A stretch of 64,000 nt of DNA from positions 8,866,001 through 8,930,000 of the forward strand of contig CP053154.1 in assembly GCA_014607495.2 (NCBI GenBank), in the 5' to 3' direction. Below the pieces are notes generated by a model. That model did no database searches, was not told the origin of the DNA, and worked only from the letters and a program-made list of their open reading frames with translations. The DNA is from Carposina sasakii (lineage: Eukaryota > Arthropoda > Insecta > Lepidoptera > Carposinidae). The stretch's first letter is position 1, and the number at the start of each line of letters is the position of its first letter. Below, piece by piece: positions 48,355 through 60,523 of this stretch. The translations under genes were made by a program, and so were the position numbers.

Positions 48355-49150
48355 CTGTGCAATATAAACACGGTGGCAATCCCGCGGGATCCCGCCGGCA
48401 ACTTCCCCGCACTGTAATTGCAACAGGACGGGAATATCTCCGGGATTAATTACCTGCTTGTAACCTGCAACTTTTAATCTTTATAATGCTTGCTTTGAAT
48501 TGCAAATTGACAAGCTAGAATGCGGTGCACTCTGCAAAATTTTAGTTCGTTTTACGGTAACGAAGCTGTGGTGAAATGTGGAGAGGTAGTAAGATATTTG
48601 TCACTCTTTTGGAGATACTTAATATTTATAGTTTTTCCTTGAGGCTACCTTTGATTTCATTGGTTTAGGAGGATTATTATAAATGTTTATATCCTAGAGT
48701 ATATATTTAGCAAGTTAAAGAGTAGGCTTTACAATATATAGGTATGATCCGTATGAACAGGCTAGCCTTTATTGTTGATGTAATACCAGGTTACAAAGCT
48801 TTAAAGCTTAGGAAGAGAAGATTATTGAGGTGGGTTGATACTTCAATTAAATGAATAGGAAATGCTCCGTATATTCTAATATCCCTTTACATAAACAGAT
48901 TGAAACATAACTGGGGCATTCACAATATGAAATCAGACCGGAGCATGATTAGCAAATAATCAACAGTAGCTTTTCATTCCCGGCAAATGGCTCTCATTCA
49001 CTCTGCCATTCGTTCGTTCCATTCGATTGGCGATCGACATGAGCCGTGGAGCGTTTGGCAAATACAATAGGGCTGCAATGGCTCGAATGGGACCGCGAAA
49101 GATGAGCGGGCAAACAATAACATGTGCCCGGTTCGGAATCGGTTATTGCC
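48355..49150. other. GC-richer unique patches 5
   Basis: Two GC-richer stretches, 48370-48480 (cccgcgggatcccgccggca) and 48960-49140 (ttggcgatcgacatgagccg). No exon or repeat was recognised. Confidence 0.3.
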
Positions 49151-49954
49151 TCAGTATGATGTGATTGGATGTGAAATAGGAAATATATATTTTTTTGCTA
49201 TAACACTTTTTTGTGGGATATGATGGCTGATCTCTTTTAAATACTGGGTATTTCGATGCTGTTTTCTATTTGGTGATGGTAAGATCATGGTAAGTACGTA
49301 CTTTATCTTCCACCATATTTCCATGCAATGTCGCTAGTACCTGTGATTTGATAGCAAAAGTAAATTTGAATTACTTACATATGAATAGTAAATAAGGACA
49401 TTCGCATTTCGCTAGATTTTGTTTCGATAATTATTGTTTCAGAAAATAACATTTTAAAAGGGGTTAATTTGATGCAATGGCAATCACAGGAAACAGCTAG
49501 TGCTATTTTATATTTAAAAGTAGGTGGACATTCCCTATCTCAAGAGTTTCGGTGGGTAGGTATTCCTCGTATCACCTGGAGTCATTCCCACATATTCTTA
49601 GAGCAGCTTTATCCGAGGGTTAGTGCGATGTGTTCTTAAAATCCTTTCGTAATAAATTATTCCAAAGATCTCTAACTCTAAGAGCGTAAAAACAATTTAT
49701 TATTCTTTATTTCCTTTTTTCTGCGCACAGTTTTCTTAACAGCTTAAGTTGTTTTATTTTTATTTGAAGGTACATTAGGTATATTTGAAATAAATGCCTT
49801 CACTATATCGGATAAGTATCTGAACGTAGCAAATATAGGTCTGTAGTTTCAAGGTAGTTAGGTAATGGTTTAATGTATTCATCTACTGTAATAAATAAAA
49901 AAAAACAATTCTTCCTACCGAAACGTAAATATTAACAACCTAAAATATGTATAT

Positions 49955-50449
49955 GTTACAGGCAATTTGATAAGTCCGAACACTATTAATAATGGCCGGT
50001 CTGTATTCATAATACCCGACTCAATTGGACAATGTGATTAAAGTAGATTGATTAATTACTTTTCCTGGCCATTATGAATAATGCCCACCATATCTTGAGC
50101 AAAGCAATAAAATGTCGCAGTAAGATAGATACCGTAACATAGTTATACGAAAGCGATTCATTACTATCTACCTAGAAATATAGTTATAAAACGGTCCAAG
50201 TTTAGTGAGATTATCGTCTTAAACTTAAAAATGTAACCTAACACCGAAGAAACCGGTCCAAGTGATAAATTCAAACTATCTCAAACACTGACTGTAATAA
50301 ACATGAACCACGGGCCGTCGGGCATTATTAATAATGGCCGATCCAAGCGATAAATTAAACATCTAACAATCTTTGCATATCGCTCTTTGGCATTATTAAT
50401 AATTGCCGGTCCTTATTAATAATGCCCAGTTAATCACGTTGCCCGTAAC
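49955..50449. mobile_element. Unfamiliar inverted-terminal-repeat element with palindromic GGCATTATTAATAATGCC boxes
   Basis: 495 bp with ends GTTACAGGCAATTTGAT and, inverted, GTTACGGGCAACGTGAT, flanked by ..atat and atat.. (possible 4-bp duplication). It contains five variants of a palindrome close to ggcattattaataatgcc at about 49984-50002, 50067-50087, 50320-50337, 50390-50408 and 50410-50427, mostly near the ends and often next to ccggtc or cgatcc. No coding frame. Superfamily unknown to me. Confidence 0.7.
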
Positions 50450-52512
50450 ATATACACCAAAGTAGATATTGTATAATCCTACAGAAAAAACCTCGAGTAC
50501 GATATCAAGCGCTTTTAGAAAGAGATCTTGTTCATTTCCGTCCATCGATCATGCGCTGACGGCGACCCTCTAATTCTGATAGATCGCAGGGTATTCATTA
50601 CACACGTATGTAATTTGCTTAGTAGATATGTAAGACGATAATGTATCGGGTAATAAGGTTTTGCCATCCATTTCTTGGGCTCGTAACACAATTTGTAAAT
50701 GCGGTAGGCGAGTTTTAAACAAACCTTTCAATGGAAGCTAATTTATTAAGACCTATTAAACTAGGTTTTTGGGGTATGGCTTCAGCTATGAATTTCTTGT
50801 AGCTGAAATTATGAATCCAGAAGTTTTATCCTACAATTTATGTAATATATTTCGATTTAAAATTTAACAGGGGGAAAATGTACCTTGTATTTGTATTTGT
50901 ACATCGCTCTTAGGCTGATTTCATTACTTTTATTCAGTAGAGTCACTTTCACAAAATCACTGTAACCCATCTAGCTTTTTAACTAAAAACCTGTGTATAT
51001 GTACACCACACAAACGCCCACAAAAGGTCGCTGACCGGACTGGAAAATATAAAATGGAATTTGACGTCATTTCCTTGGATACATGGGGCAATGTCTGTTT
51101 CAATTTCACGCGGCGTTTGTTGGACGAAGACGCCCAGAGGTGTCATTTCGCTGAGGGCCCGGAGTTATGAGGTGTGTATTTTTATACGTAACCTTTACGG
51201 AGATTTTTTGTAAAAAAATTCTATATGTTCAATGTAATGTTAGCCTAACGTTAGCTTAGTATTTGTATTACTCAAGCTTTTTGCTGTGGGTAACATAATA
51301 AACCTAAGCTGTTTACCCAACCATCTAGTTTTACCGGTGACATTATTTACATACGGTATATTAGTACACAAATTACTAGAATGTAGACCACAGCTAAGAG
51401 ACAAAAAGTATCTATACCCAGAAAATACAAAAAAGCCTCTAAATATAACCACCTTCTGTCTGTGATCTTCATCTACACCATAAACTTTGTTGCAAGAACA
51501 TATCGTCTTCGGAACAAAATGTTAGTTCTATAACAAAAACTTTCAAACTACAAAGTACAATCTAAATTGTACAACTGCATAACCGTTACATGCAGTTATG
51601 TTCACATATCACCGGCCTTACAATTTTTCACAATCAAAAACTTTTCCGCACCGCTGGCGAGCAGATAGGGGATGTCTGCAAAGATTTATTCTCCACTATT
51701 CCTTAAAGTGCAAAAATATTGGTACTTACGGCAGTGGGTACATAGAGTCATACGGCCGCCTACGAGCTATGAACTAACATAGGAGCGACTAGCAAAATAT
51801 GATACGTGGACAGATGCATAGATAAAAATGTCTTTACAGTCCACAGATATTGCAATACAATATTTAACGCAATATTGCTATATCCTTTTGGCCAATAATC
51901 AAACTTCCTATTTACCATATTAGATCGGCCAAGAACTATCGAATTCACTCTAACTTCTCACATGTCTGTGGAAAATACAACGGGCTCCGTACGGAGCTGA
52001 GTGCAAAGGCGTGTCGAGCCGGGCCCGTCCGTGAAATTCCGGCCGGAAAATATGGACACTGATGGAACCTTAATGTTTCCGACTTGGTGGCCACTTGCGG
52101 TCAGCTGGACGTCTCTAAAACTTTGCCAGCTTAAGCTGCCTTTTAGGGTCTGATAGAAAGGCACGTAATTAAGTGTCGGAAATGAGGGCAACTGGGTTAA
52201 GGGACAAATTGTTACACGTGTTTTTGTAAGAAATTAACAGAATGAGCAAACTTTGTTATATATATGTAGTAGGTACCTACGTTTAAATTATTCTATTTGC
52301 TCAAAGAGGAGAGGAGAAATGGTAACTTTAAAACTAATACGAGTATTGTAATAAGACCTTGTGTCAATGCTGCCACATAGTATAAGATTTTATTATCACT
52401 TTCTATTGTCCATGAATCTTGTCATTTGAATCACGCGTAGTTTATAATATGATATCCATAAAATGGCTTTAGGTAAATGGATATCGAGTAAAAAACATGA
52501 GTAAAAAGCCGC
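50450..52512. other. No gene recognised; GC-richer unique patches 6
   Basis: GC-richer stretches at 50995-51175 (aaggtcgctgaccggactgg) and 51985-52200 (aaattccggccggaaaatat) look unique. Short frames at 51240-51452, 51760-51948 and 51958-52191 show no domain. Confidence 0.3.
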
Positions 52513-52516
52513 TTAA

Positions 52517-53383
52517 CCCCTTATTGCATGAGTTATGAAGGAAATGATGATTTTTTTTTCATTGGAAACATCTTCCTTTTCTTATAAATAAACATACTGA
52601 AATGTAAAAAAAAATTGGTACTTATTTTTGAAATTACTTCACGAAGCTATGACATGGTATGCATTCTAGTGCAACTCTTATCCATCCATATATGGCTTCG
52701 TATGCATTAAAAAATAATTATATGTAAAATGAAGTGAAAAAATTTCACATTTGGGGTCAGAGTCAAAAACTAAATAGTCGTCACTCAAGAAACCATCGCA
52801 GGGAATAAAATTAGATAAGAACTTATTAATTAGATTAGGGACAGATGTAAATAATCTGTAATAAGTTGCTAGTTATCGCCTGAGAAAACGCCTGAGTTCC
52901 ATAGTCGACTCTAACGACATTCACAGACAGAGATGCAGCTGTACAATATACTTGGTAGAAGTGCCAAAGTACCATAGAAGCGAGAAAGATGTATAACTGC
53001 AAAGAGAATAAAAAGCAACTGAGTTTATACGAAGCCATATATGCCAACAAAACATACTAAAAATGCCGAAACGACAACTTTTTCTTATAATAATTTATGT
53101 AAGTATTGTACTATAAAATTCGATGATTTTTTCGATTTATTTTGTTTTCCTGATTATAAAATTAACACAAAAAAAAATTCAGTTGCGGTCGGACGGGCTT
53201 GAGTCCATAACCATAATTGTATTAATAAAATGCACTTATCCTAAACAACAAACTATCTATTCCAGTAAACGAATAAATTATATATAAGGATTCAACGTTA
53301 GTTCCGAAAAAATAATAGTAAAAGTAGTTTTAAAAAAATCATAAACTTTAAAAGCCATGATAGGATTCGTATGCGGTAAGGGG
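52517..53383. mobile_element. piggyBac-like MITE with TTAA duplication
   Basis: Flanked by TTAA at 52513-52516 and 53384-53387. Ends CCCCTTATTGCAT and, inverted, CCCCTTACCGCAT. TTAA targets and CCC-starting termini are the hallmark of piggyBac. Internal inverted repeats atatatggcttcgtat (52688-52703) and atacgaagccatatat (53027-53042) bracket a family C copy (about 52842-52950), a probable later insertion. No transposase remains, so the element is non-autonomous. Confidence 0.8.
52842..52950 (-). repeat. Family C copy nested in the piggyBac-like MITE
   Basis: taataagttgctagttatcg, cctgagttccatagtcgact and ctaacgacattcacagac. Matches the 25741-25915 copy. Boundaries approximate. Confidence 0.6.
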
Positions 53384-53412
53384 TTAAAAAATAATTTAGG
53401 ATTCTCCTGTTT

Positions 53413-53811
53413 CTATAGGTACTCAATAGGATGGAGAAATAAACAACAGTAGGTACCTTTTCTAGAATTTATTTTAATAAATTGACAATATAGGTACGAT
53501 AGATAGGCCTGTCTGTACGTACGTTGAATGGCGAATTGAGTTAATTCGTCGACAGTCTTCGTTACTTTATGCCACCCGGCGGTGTCGTACCAAAAAGTGT
53601 CGGTATTGTGAAAAACATTTTGTAACGAAACGCGTCGACATAATATTACGGGTTCAGTTTTATACCAAGTACAGTTAACGATAAAAGTCAATGACCGTAG
53701 AAAAACGGAGAGAAAAAACATAAAGTGATAAAATAAAATAGATGCTAGGATCAAAGACGAATTAAAGTTTTGATGAGCGTACGTGAAGATAGAGCCGAAA
53801 AAGAAATGCAA
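53413..53811 (-). other. 132-codon open frame of unknown nature
   Basis: The longest minus-strand frame in the window. The part AGWHKVTKTVDELTQF then AIQRTYRQAYLSYLY looks more protein-like than the N-terminal, low-complexity aromatic part. I do not recognise a family, and no splice sites or partner exons were identified. It starts just right of the piggyBac-like element. It may be a chance frame, a decayed element or an exon of an unknown gene. Confidence 0.15.
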
Positions 53812-55870
53812 ATCTAAAACAAATAAGTACGGTATTTTAGAATATTTTTTTAGGGTTTTTATATCTATAAGAATAGTAATCCTTGTGTACTAATAAACGA
53901 AGGTATTATAGGCACGATAGCGTAATAAATGTATCAGTGTGAAGTGCGTTGTATCACCATTGCGTTAATTCGACGGAGTCGCTGCTACGTTTATATCACC
54001 CAGTGGTACCATCGCAGGAGATTGTTTCCTAAAAACGAGGCTCCGTAAAATATAAGACTCTGATTAGTAAACCTATAAAAACTTTGTGAAATTAACATAA
54101 CACAGGTTGCCTTATTCTTAAAATTTAGAGGTTCATCTTTTTAATTAAGATAAAATTAGGTAACTGTTTTATAATTTTTTTCAACTTTTTCTGAAACACC
54201 ATATTGTTCTAAATCACATTTGTAGTAACGTAATGAAAAACGACACTTCCTAAACGAAAAGACCATCGATATTATCTGCAATTTAGATTTCAGCAACTAG
54301 AGGTAAAAAATCAAACAAAAAACCAATCGTCTTTGAACCTCTCATCATATTATCTACTGACTATTTATCTAGTATATTTGAATACAAATGAAAGTAATTA
54401 ACTCTTTATTTCCCTCCGTAGTGGGAACTCATTAGCAGCAGTGGTCAGCGCAGTATCGCTGGACGTTTGACTGACGCCGCGGAAATGATTCTTCGCCCCC
54501 GGCTCTATCTCTCGGAAGGGCTGCGTTCACATTTGTACAGCATTTGATTTCAGTAGCAGATAGTGTAGGTTTCACGTGGCACATTTTTTTGCTCTTTTTT
54601 TTTCTTTTGATTTTCAATATATTTTTTTACTAAAACAGTATTAGGTGTACTTTCCATTTATTTTCAAGGATTAAAAATATATATTATGACTAAAAAAACA
54701 TTTGACCACCGTTGTGCCTGATGTTAAGCAAGTTTACTATGCATACAGACTTTGACTCTTAATGTTACATATTTCACACTTAACCTAATCTATATTTACT
54801 CTTATTATTAGTTCTTAATAACCATAAATCCACTAACCAATAACTCAGTATAAACCTGATATTTCGTGTAAAACGTGAAAAGTTACAACTTCCATCTAGT
54901 TAGCAGACGTAATGAGATTTGAAGCGACCACAGAGGGGCGAACATCAACACTTATTAAAAGAGTATTAACTCGTTTAAAGTACGATTGAACTTGTTCGTC
55001 GACTTAACAACCGAGTGGCAACGTTGAGGAAACTTTTGAGGCAGACATCCTTATTATGGAACTGAATGTCGTGGATTGAGTTACATTTTTGGTGTTCTAT
55101 TTTTTAGCATTTTTTAAAATATAAAATAATTTCGATTGATATTATGCAATAAAGAACAGCTTGGTGTGTAATTCAGACAACTCTTACAAACATTTATCAA
55201 CTAAAACTGATGAATGAATCAATAAAAAAGAAAATATAAGGAATATTCCATTCAAATTATGATATTCAAGAAAATCCGTTCATCTGTGTTTGTGATTGAA
55301 AGCAAAATCTTAATCACTAGAATATTAAGGGGAGAAAATGATAAAGTAAGTAGGTATTGAATATTTGTAAATCTATTTCAACACACGTAATAATCCCGCA
55401 GGGCTATCTTTAATTGCAGCTTATTCGCAACAACTTGAGGTTTATAATAACACTCCAGCTTCAGCGCTAGAAATTGCCTACCATTTGCCAGAATCAAAAA
55501 AGGTTAAGTCTCCCTTCTAAAACCAAGTTAATGGCTTACTTGCTCCCATTGTCCATATGATTGTTCTCAGTAACATTTAGCAAGGGTGCCTTACAAATGC
55601 AGGGCCGGGAGCACATATTTCTCCAGCGAAGACAAATTGCGGTGGGGCGTTAGTTTGATTGAAGGTTATTTGTTGCTTTTACAATGGACATTAGTGGAGT
55701 GGGCGTTTGTAGTGCTGATACTTTATCCTGGTGTTGTCTAGTTCGATATTCATGGCTGGATTGTTATACGTCTCAGCAAAGTGTAACACATACATATAAA
55801 TAAAAATAAATCACATCTATTAACACTCCTTTTTAAAATTTTAAATTATCGTTTTTCTCCGTTATATCTC
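53812..55870. other. No feature recognised
   Basis: AT-rich with GC-richer patches at 54430-54540 and 55390-55640. A 61-codon minus-strand frame at 54432-54617 has no domain. Confidence 0.35.
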
Positions 55871-55889
55871 AGTGAGCGCTTTAAATATC

Positions 55890-56330
55890 TCTTTTCAAGA
55901 GATCGGCCTCTCCGATCCAATACGGCATCACTGCTACAAACTCCCCGATTTAATTCTGGGGCTTTTGGGTATTCTTTCTCGGTTCGGGCGGTTAAGCTCT
56001 GGAATGAATTACCCCACACGGTTAGAGATTGTCACACTGTTGGCACATTTAGGGAAAAGCTGAAGGATCACTACCTGTCCATTATATGAATATGCTGTCA
56101 TTTGTTTTTTCTCCTTTTTTTTTTTAATGTAGTTTTGTAGTTTCTTAGAATTTGTTTAATTGCACATATTACCCTGTTGTTAACAATTTCTCTTTACTTG
56201 CTTGGCTTGCTGGAAGAGATCTCTGGTAGAGATAAGCTTGCCATTGTACATGCATCTCTTCTTTAATGTTGTATGCCATATTTCTTTTTGTGTATGTGCA
56301 ATAAAGAATAAATAAATAAATAAAGAATAA
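55890..56330 (+). pseudogene. LINE (Jockey/CR1-like) 3' end
   Basis: The plus strand reads RAVKLWNELPHTVRDCHTVG then TFREKLKDHYLSII and a stop at 56088. This is the usual C-terminus of CR1/Jockey-like non-LTR reverse transcriptases (pattern RA..LWN.LP...R......FK..L). A 3' UTR follows and ends in aataaataaataaataaag-type repeats at 56308-56330. Everything upstream of the C-terminus is missing: a 5'-truncated dead copy. Confidence 0.8.
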
Positions 56331-56652
56331 AATGGACTGCACTATAGTAGACTGCAGTCAATGTTCTTGTCGTGTCAGAGGGCTTAGAACGAGTTTTCAC
56401 TTATAGCTTGTTCGCTTTGACGTAAAACAGCCAACCAATCACATTGTGGCGTGATGACGTGATGTAATAATAATGAGAACAACGGCACTACGTGATTGCC
56501 TAATTGATAACGTTGACTCAATGGAGTTCGAAGTGAAAACTCATACTACTAGCCCTCATAACTCAAAAGTGAATGAAAAGTCACATGAATTTCATAATCT
56601 TCGTAGTTTAGCAGCTTACAACCGTTCAATTAAAGTGACATCTATTATATTA

Positions 56653-56786
56653 CATACATACATACATATAATCACGCCTTTATCCTTTACGGTGTAGGCA
56701 GAGCACCAAGGGCCGATAGGACCACATGGTGCCACTTCTGATCAATTTTGAGGGTATAGTTGAGATGTACAAGTTCGGTAAGTGGT
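56653..56786 (-). mobile_element. Family B copy with 12-bp target duplication
   Basis: catacatacatataatcacg then cctttatcctttacggtgta and on to gatgtacaagttcggtaagt. Perfect flanking repeats TCTATTATATTA at 56641-56652 and 56787-56798. Truncated at the 5' end. Confidence 0.9.
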
Positions 56787-57135
56787 TCTATTATATTAAA
56801 TTGCCAAAAATTTTGTATCTTGTATGGCAACTACTATGTACTCGCATTTGTTTGTTAATGCAGTAATTATCTTTGAAATGAGGGTTATATTAAACCCTCG
56901 TCAAATTAGTACACAAAAGAGTCAAACTATGCATTACTATTTTGGTTTAAGCATTATTTTACTGCCGGATGTTAAAGGGATGAAATTCGTTCATACAAGA
57001 TCATGATTTAAAACATTTGTTTTACCTAAATTGTAGTCAATTATGACACTTTTGTAATTTACGACTTCTGTAATTTAATTTTAGATACTTTTGTTACTTC
57101 TGCCTATCCCTACTTTGTCAATTAAGTTTGAAAAA

Positions 57136-57304
57136 TAAGCGGCTTAGTGGTTATAGCGGCTGGCACGGTTTTCAGTGGTCGTGGGTTCGATTCCCACTCG
57201 GGTGAAGAATTTTTTTCATTTTCTTTGTTAATAATTTTATAATTATCAATCAAAAAATTACGGCCAATTGCAATACTAGAGATCAAAATCATCTCTGATT
57301 TTTT
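57136..57304 (+). repeat. tRNA-like SINE G, copy 2
   Basis: gcggcttagtggttatagcg (A-box-like) and gtgggttcgattcccactcg (B-box-like), then the same body as 28421-28592, ending ctagagatcaaaatcatctc. Not a functional tRNA. Confidence 0.85.
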
Positions 57305-57934
57305 TATACCAAATAATTTCTTAAAATCGGTTATTGCATTTGTTTTTTAGATCAGGGCAAATATGTTGTAATGCCATGTCTACTGTACTAAAAATAATAT
57401 TGGCAAAGTAATACGACACTAATTAACAACGTTAGTTATGATAGTGATACATCAACCACCGCGCCTACTGCAGCGACCAGTCTTAAAGGAACCCTGTACA
57501 ATTTGAACCTCAAGTGTTAGTAAAACTTCGTTGTATAGGTACGTATGTTTACTACGTAGCAGTTTTAATGGTGACAAACTATATTGGTAAATAAATATCC
57601 AAATACTAGAATTCAAGATTTTTCTCGGGAGATTTTAAAGATTCTCTAATGAAGGAGAGAGAGGTAACTTGTAGTTAGTTTTCTCCCAAAATCTTTCATA
57701 AGTGCAATGATTGTGACATTGGATATGTATTATGATAATTAACTCTAAATTTTAAATATACGGCTGTATTCATTAAATTGAACAAGGTATATTCAAAAAT
57801 ATTCTATCTAGCTAGATAGATTCTATCGATTCTTAATCTAGATTTCTAAATGTGATCCAGTTCATCAGTTAAAAATGTCATATTCTATTGGCTTTCCTTG
57901 AATTTCTTACTAAATAACATAATAATATGTCTCG

Positions 57935-58065
57935 TCGTCATCTTCAGCCTATTGTAGTCCACTGCTGGACGTAGGCCGGGAGACCAAGGGACCAAGGCAC
58001 GCCACAAGGTTACTGCCACAATAGTCATCACGCTGGGCAGGCGGGTTGGTGACTGCAGTGAATAA
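57935..58065 (-). repeat. Family A copy, internally shortened
   Basis: cagcctattgtagtccactg, ctggacgtaggccgggagac, caaggcacgccacaaggtta and cacgctgggcaggcgggttg. It lacks the gggttttgccca block and the left half of the unit. Confidence 0.8.
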
Positions 58066-58519
58066 CATGCGTAATCCACCATAATTATAATAAGCCAAAG
58101 CTCTTTTAATTCTGGTTCAATGACTTGAAGCGTTCCTCAGCTAATTTGCGGAAGGAGACATTATCGGTCTTCTTCTCTATGATATTACACTACACACGTC
58201 GACAGCATATGCTGTAATATATTACTTGTTGAACAGAGTTTGATTAATGGAATATAGTAAAATCTAAGGACAGTGAAGTAATTTAACTTTTGGCTTGTTA
58301 TAACTCTGAGGTGGGGAATTTTTTCCATATCTTTATTAATAATTGTATGTTATAACTCTTTCTTACGGCATTTCGTTTGGTAGTAGGTCGGTTAGCAGGT
58401 AATACCGGTAATCTTACATATCTTAGGGTAGGTACTCGAATATGTATACCTATACAATATTGTCAAAATTCAAGTTTCCAAATTTTTTAAAGCTTTTCCA
58501 AGAGCATGTTTATGAAGTT

Positions 58520-58735
58520 GTTAGTTTAAATTATATAAATAGCCCTCTATAGGTAACTTATCCACAAAAGAGACTCAACACACGTAAACCTATATTGTTC
58601 AAATATTCTATGAATATTCCTGAGTTGGTTACAAATTCTCCATCCATAGTATAAGGAAAAACAAACATATTATGATTTCGAGTCTTGAATAGATTCCCTA
58701 TCACTTAACATACCCTTTTTGTTAAACTTTATATA
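58520..58735. repeat. Diverged relative of the 24006-24266 foldback MITE
   Basis: ataaatagccctctatag, tatgaatattcctgagttgg, acaaattctccat, attatgatttcgagtct and cacttaacatacccttttt all have counterparts in the same order at 24045-24255. Clear termini are lost. Confidence 0.65.
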
Positions 58736-59315
58736 AGTCTTAATAGTTTTTAACCACAGTAATATATAAACTCTTTTCTACCCTTGAAACAAAAAAGTAT
58801 TTAATTTCGAGCTTACGTGCAGTCGTAACATAAATACCACGCAACTTGGGCAAATAAGTGGAAGTTCAAATAAGTACAATTCTCAAAATGTGCCCCAAGT
58901 GGTGCCCTTTTGTAAACCACGCTAAATAATAAAGTGGTGACGGTAACAACATAATTACGTATTAATTTTATTTGTTTAAACTTTTTTATGAGGAAGGAAA
59001 ACTTTAACATTGGTAAAAACAAAATCCTTGACAGCTAGAAGAGTATTTTATTTGTAGGTATCTCTTCTTCATTGAGGAGATTAACTATCCTCTTCTTACA
59101 ACTTACAAGAGATATTAACTTATTCCCAAGTATTTTTGAGTCTTGTGTACATAGTGAAAATTGCGAATTAAAATACTACATTTATTTACCACCAAGTCAG
59201 TATTTATACACCTATACGCCAGTTACCAGTTATCATATACAAATGGTCAATAATTACTTAAGTTTGATACCTTGTTATGCTACCTATAAATTATGAGTGT
59301 AATATTATTTAGCTA

Positions 59316-59575
59316 CATACATATATAAATAAAATAAATATTCACACACTTCACAACACATTGGCCTAGTCCCACACTAAGATCCCTAAGGTCTTGTGTC
59401 GTGGGTACTAAGCAACGGTATATAAATACATAGATAAATGTATAAACATCCATAACTCGGAAACAAACATCGATATTCATCACATCAATGTTTGCACCTA
59501 CTGGGATTCGAACCCAGGACCTATGACGTCGCAGGCAGGGCCACTACCAACTACACCAATCGGCCGTCATATACA
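59316..59575 (-). repeat. tRNA-like SINE L
   Basis: On the minus strand: gattggtgtagttggtagtg (A-box-like), ggtcctgggttcgaatccca (B-box-like), a body with cgtgggtactaagcaacggt on the plus strand, and a tattttatttatatatg tail. A fragment of the B-box region occurs at 8646-8665. This tRNA-head plus conserved body is typical of lepidopteran SINEs. The 111- and 68-codon frames crossing its edge are rejected. Confidence 0.85.
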
Positions 59576-59589
59576 AAGGGTTTTCAACA

Positions 59590-60090
59590 CAGAATCATGG
59601 TCCGAAGTCACCATACCAATATTTGCCTGGTTGTCACAAACACCCTGTATAAAAAGTTACACACACGGGATGCCCGAGCACTGCAGATATTTACATAAAC
59701 AAACTGGATTCGTTAAGGCGGTCCAGGCAGCGCGGTTCGCCAAAAGTTACCGCCGCAAGTATACCATCGAGAATTCCTCAATGGGTGACACGATATACTT
59801 ACGTCTCGATTATTATATAAAAAAAACACGAATAAGCATCATAGGTGAGACGAGCTAGCAGAACTGGCGAGCTGGAACTTTGGCTCGAGCAACAGTGAAC
59901 AGTTTCACGTAAATTTGTCAAATTTGGCTCACATATTGAGACTTGCAAATTGATGTGCTCCAAATTTCATAAACACTTCTCAAACGGTTAGTTAAATATT
60001 AACGTCCAACAATCGTCAATTCATATTTATGTTTTTGACGTTCTAGTTTACATAAACGAGGCTACAAGATTCCGATAGTTACAAGAACAA
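59590..60090. other. Left flank of the pogo-type element, no gene accepted
   Basis: A 'caaacaccctgtata' scrap near 59637-59651 resembles the termini of family D or the foldback MITEs. GC-richer around 59715-59775. No exon recognised. Confidence 0.35.
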
Positions 60091-60092
60091 TA

Positions 60093-60114
60093 GGGTAAAG
60101 GCGGGATAGATGCC
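60093..60114 (+). repeat. Left terminal inverted repeat of the pogo-type element
   Basis: GGGTAAAGGCGG, one mismatch, then ATAGATGCC. The last 11 bases are also the first GGATAGATGCC box; a second box follows at 60121-60131. Confidence 0.93.
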
Positions 60115-60450
60115 CCGGTAGGATAGATGCCTCATTTTCAAAAAACCTAACTTCCCAAACTCGCAACTAAGAAACAATAGTATAACTAAAAGCCGCAGTC
60201 ACCCCGCACTTCAGTTAGCCACGGGCCGTCGTAGCGTGAGGACGCGTTTCATTCGTGTGTGAATTCATCTCCGCGGCGAACTTTACAAACACGTCAAAGT
60301 TTTAAAGGTTAGTATTTGCTGTTGTATAACTTTATAATTAGTTATTAATTCTGTTATATTTTTTATTACGTCAATATACTGATTCATCAAGTATGCATCT
60401 AGATGGAAAAGGTTGCTCATTTGTTTTTTATTTATTAAAAAAAATACTTG

Positions 60451-60523
60451 GGCATCTATCCCTATCAAAAAGGATAGTTGCCCTGATTTTTCGAGGTATA
60501 GGTGCCCCTTGGGGCATCTATCC
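60451..60523. promoter_or_regulatory. Internal cluster of transposon boxes upstream of the transposase
   Basis: Four boxes in 73 bp: GGCATCTATCC (60451-60461, inverted), GGATAGTTGCC (60472-60482), a diverged ggtataggtgcc (60495-60507) and GGCATCTATCC (60513-60523, inverted). They lie about 115 bp before the start codon. By analogy with subterminal repeats of other transposons they may bind transposase and also influence its promoter (inference). Confidence 0.55.

Noticed and set aside
51724..51755. Short coding exon ending at a good donor (tgcc|gtaagt, minus)
   Set aside because: Phase fits the WEEWW exon, but the frame gives only seven residues without a hydrophobic core.
59495..59570. Possible tRNA gene (minus)
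   Set aside because: Good B-box, but fused to a SINE body and A/T-rich tail, and no proper acceptor stem.
59523..59858. 111-codon plus-strand open frame
   Set aside because: Begins in the antisense of SINE L and continues into flanking DNA; no domain or splice support.
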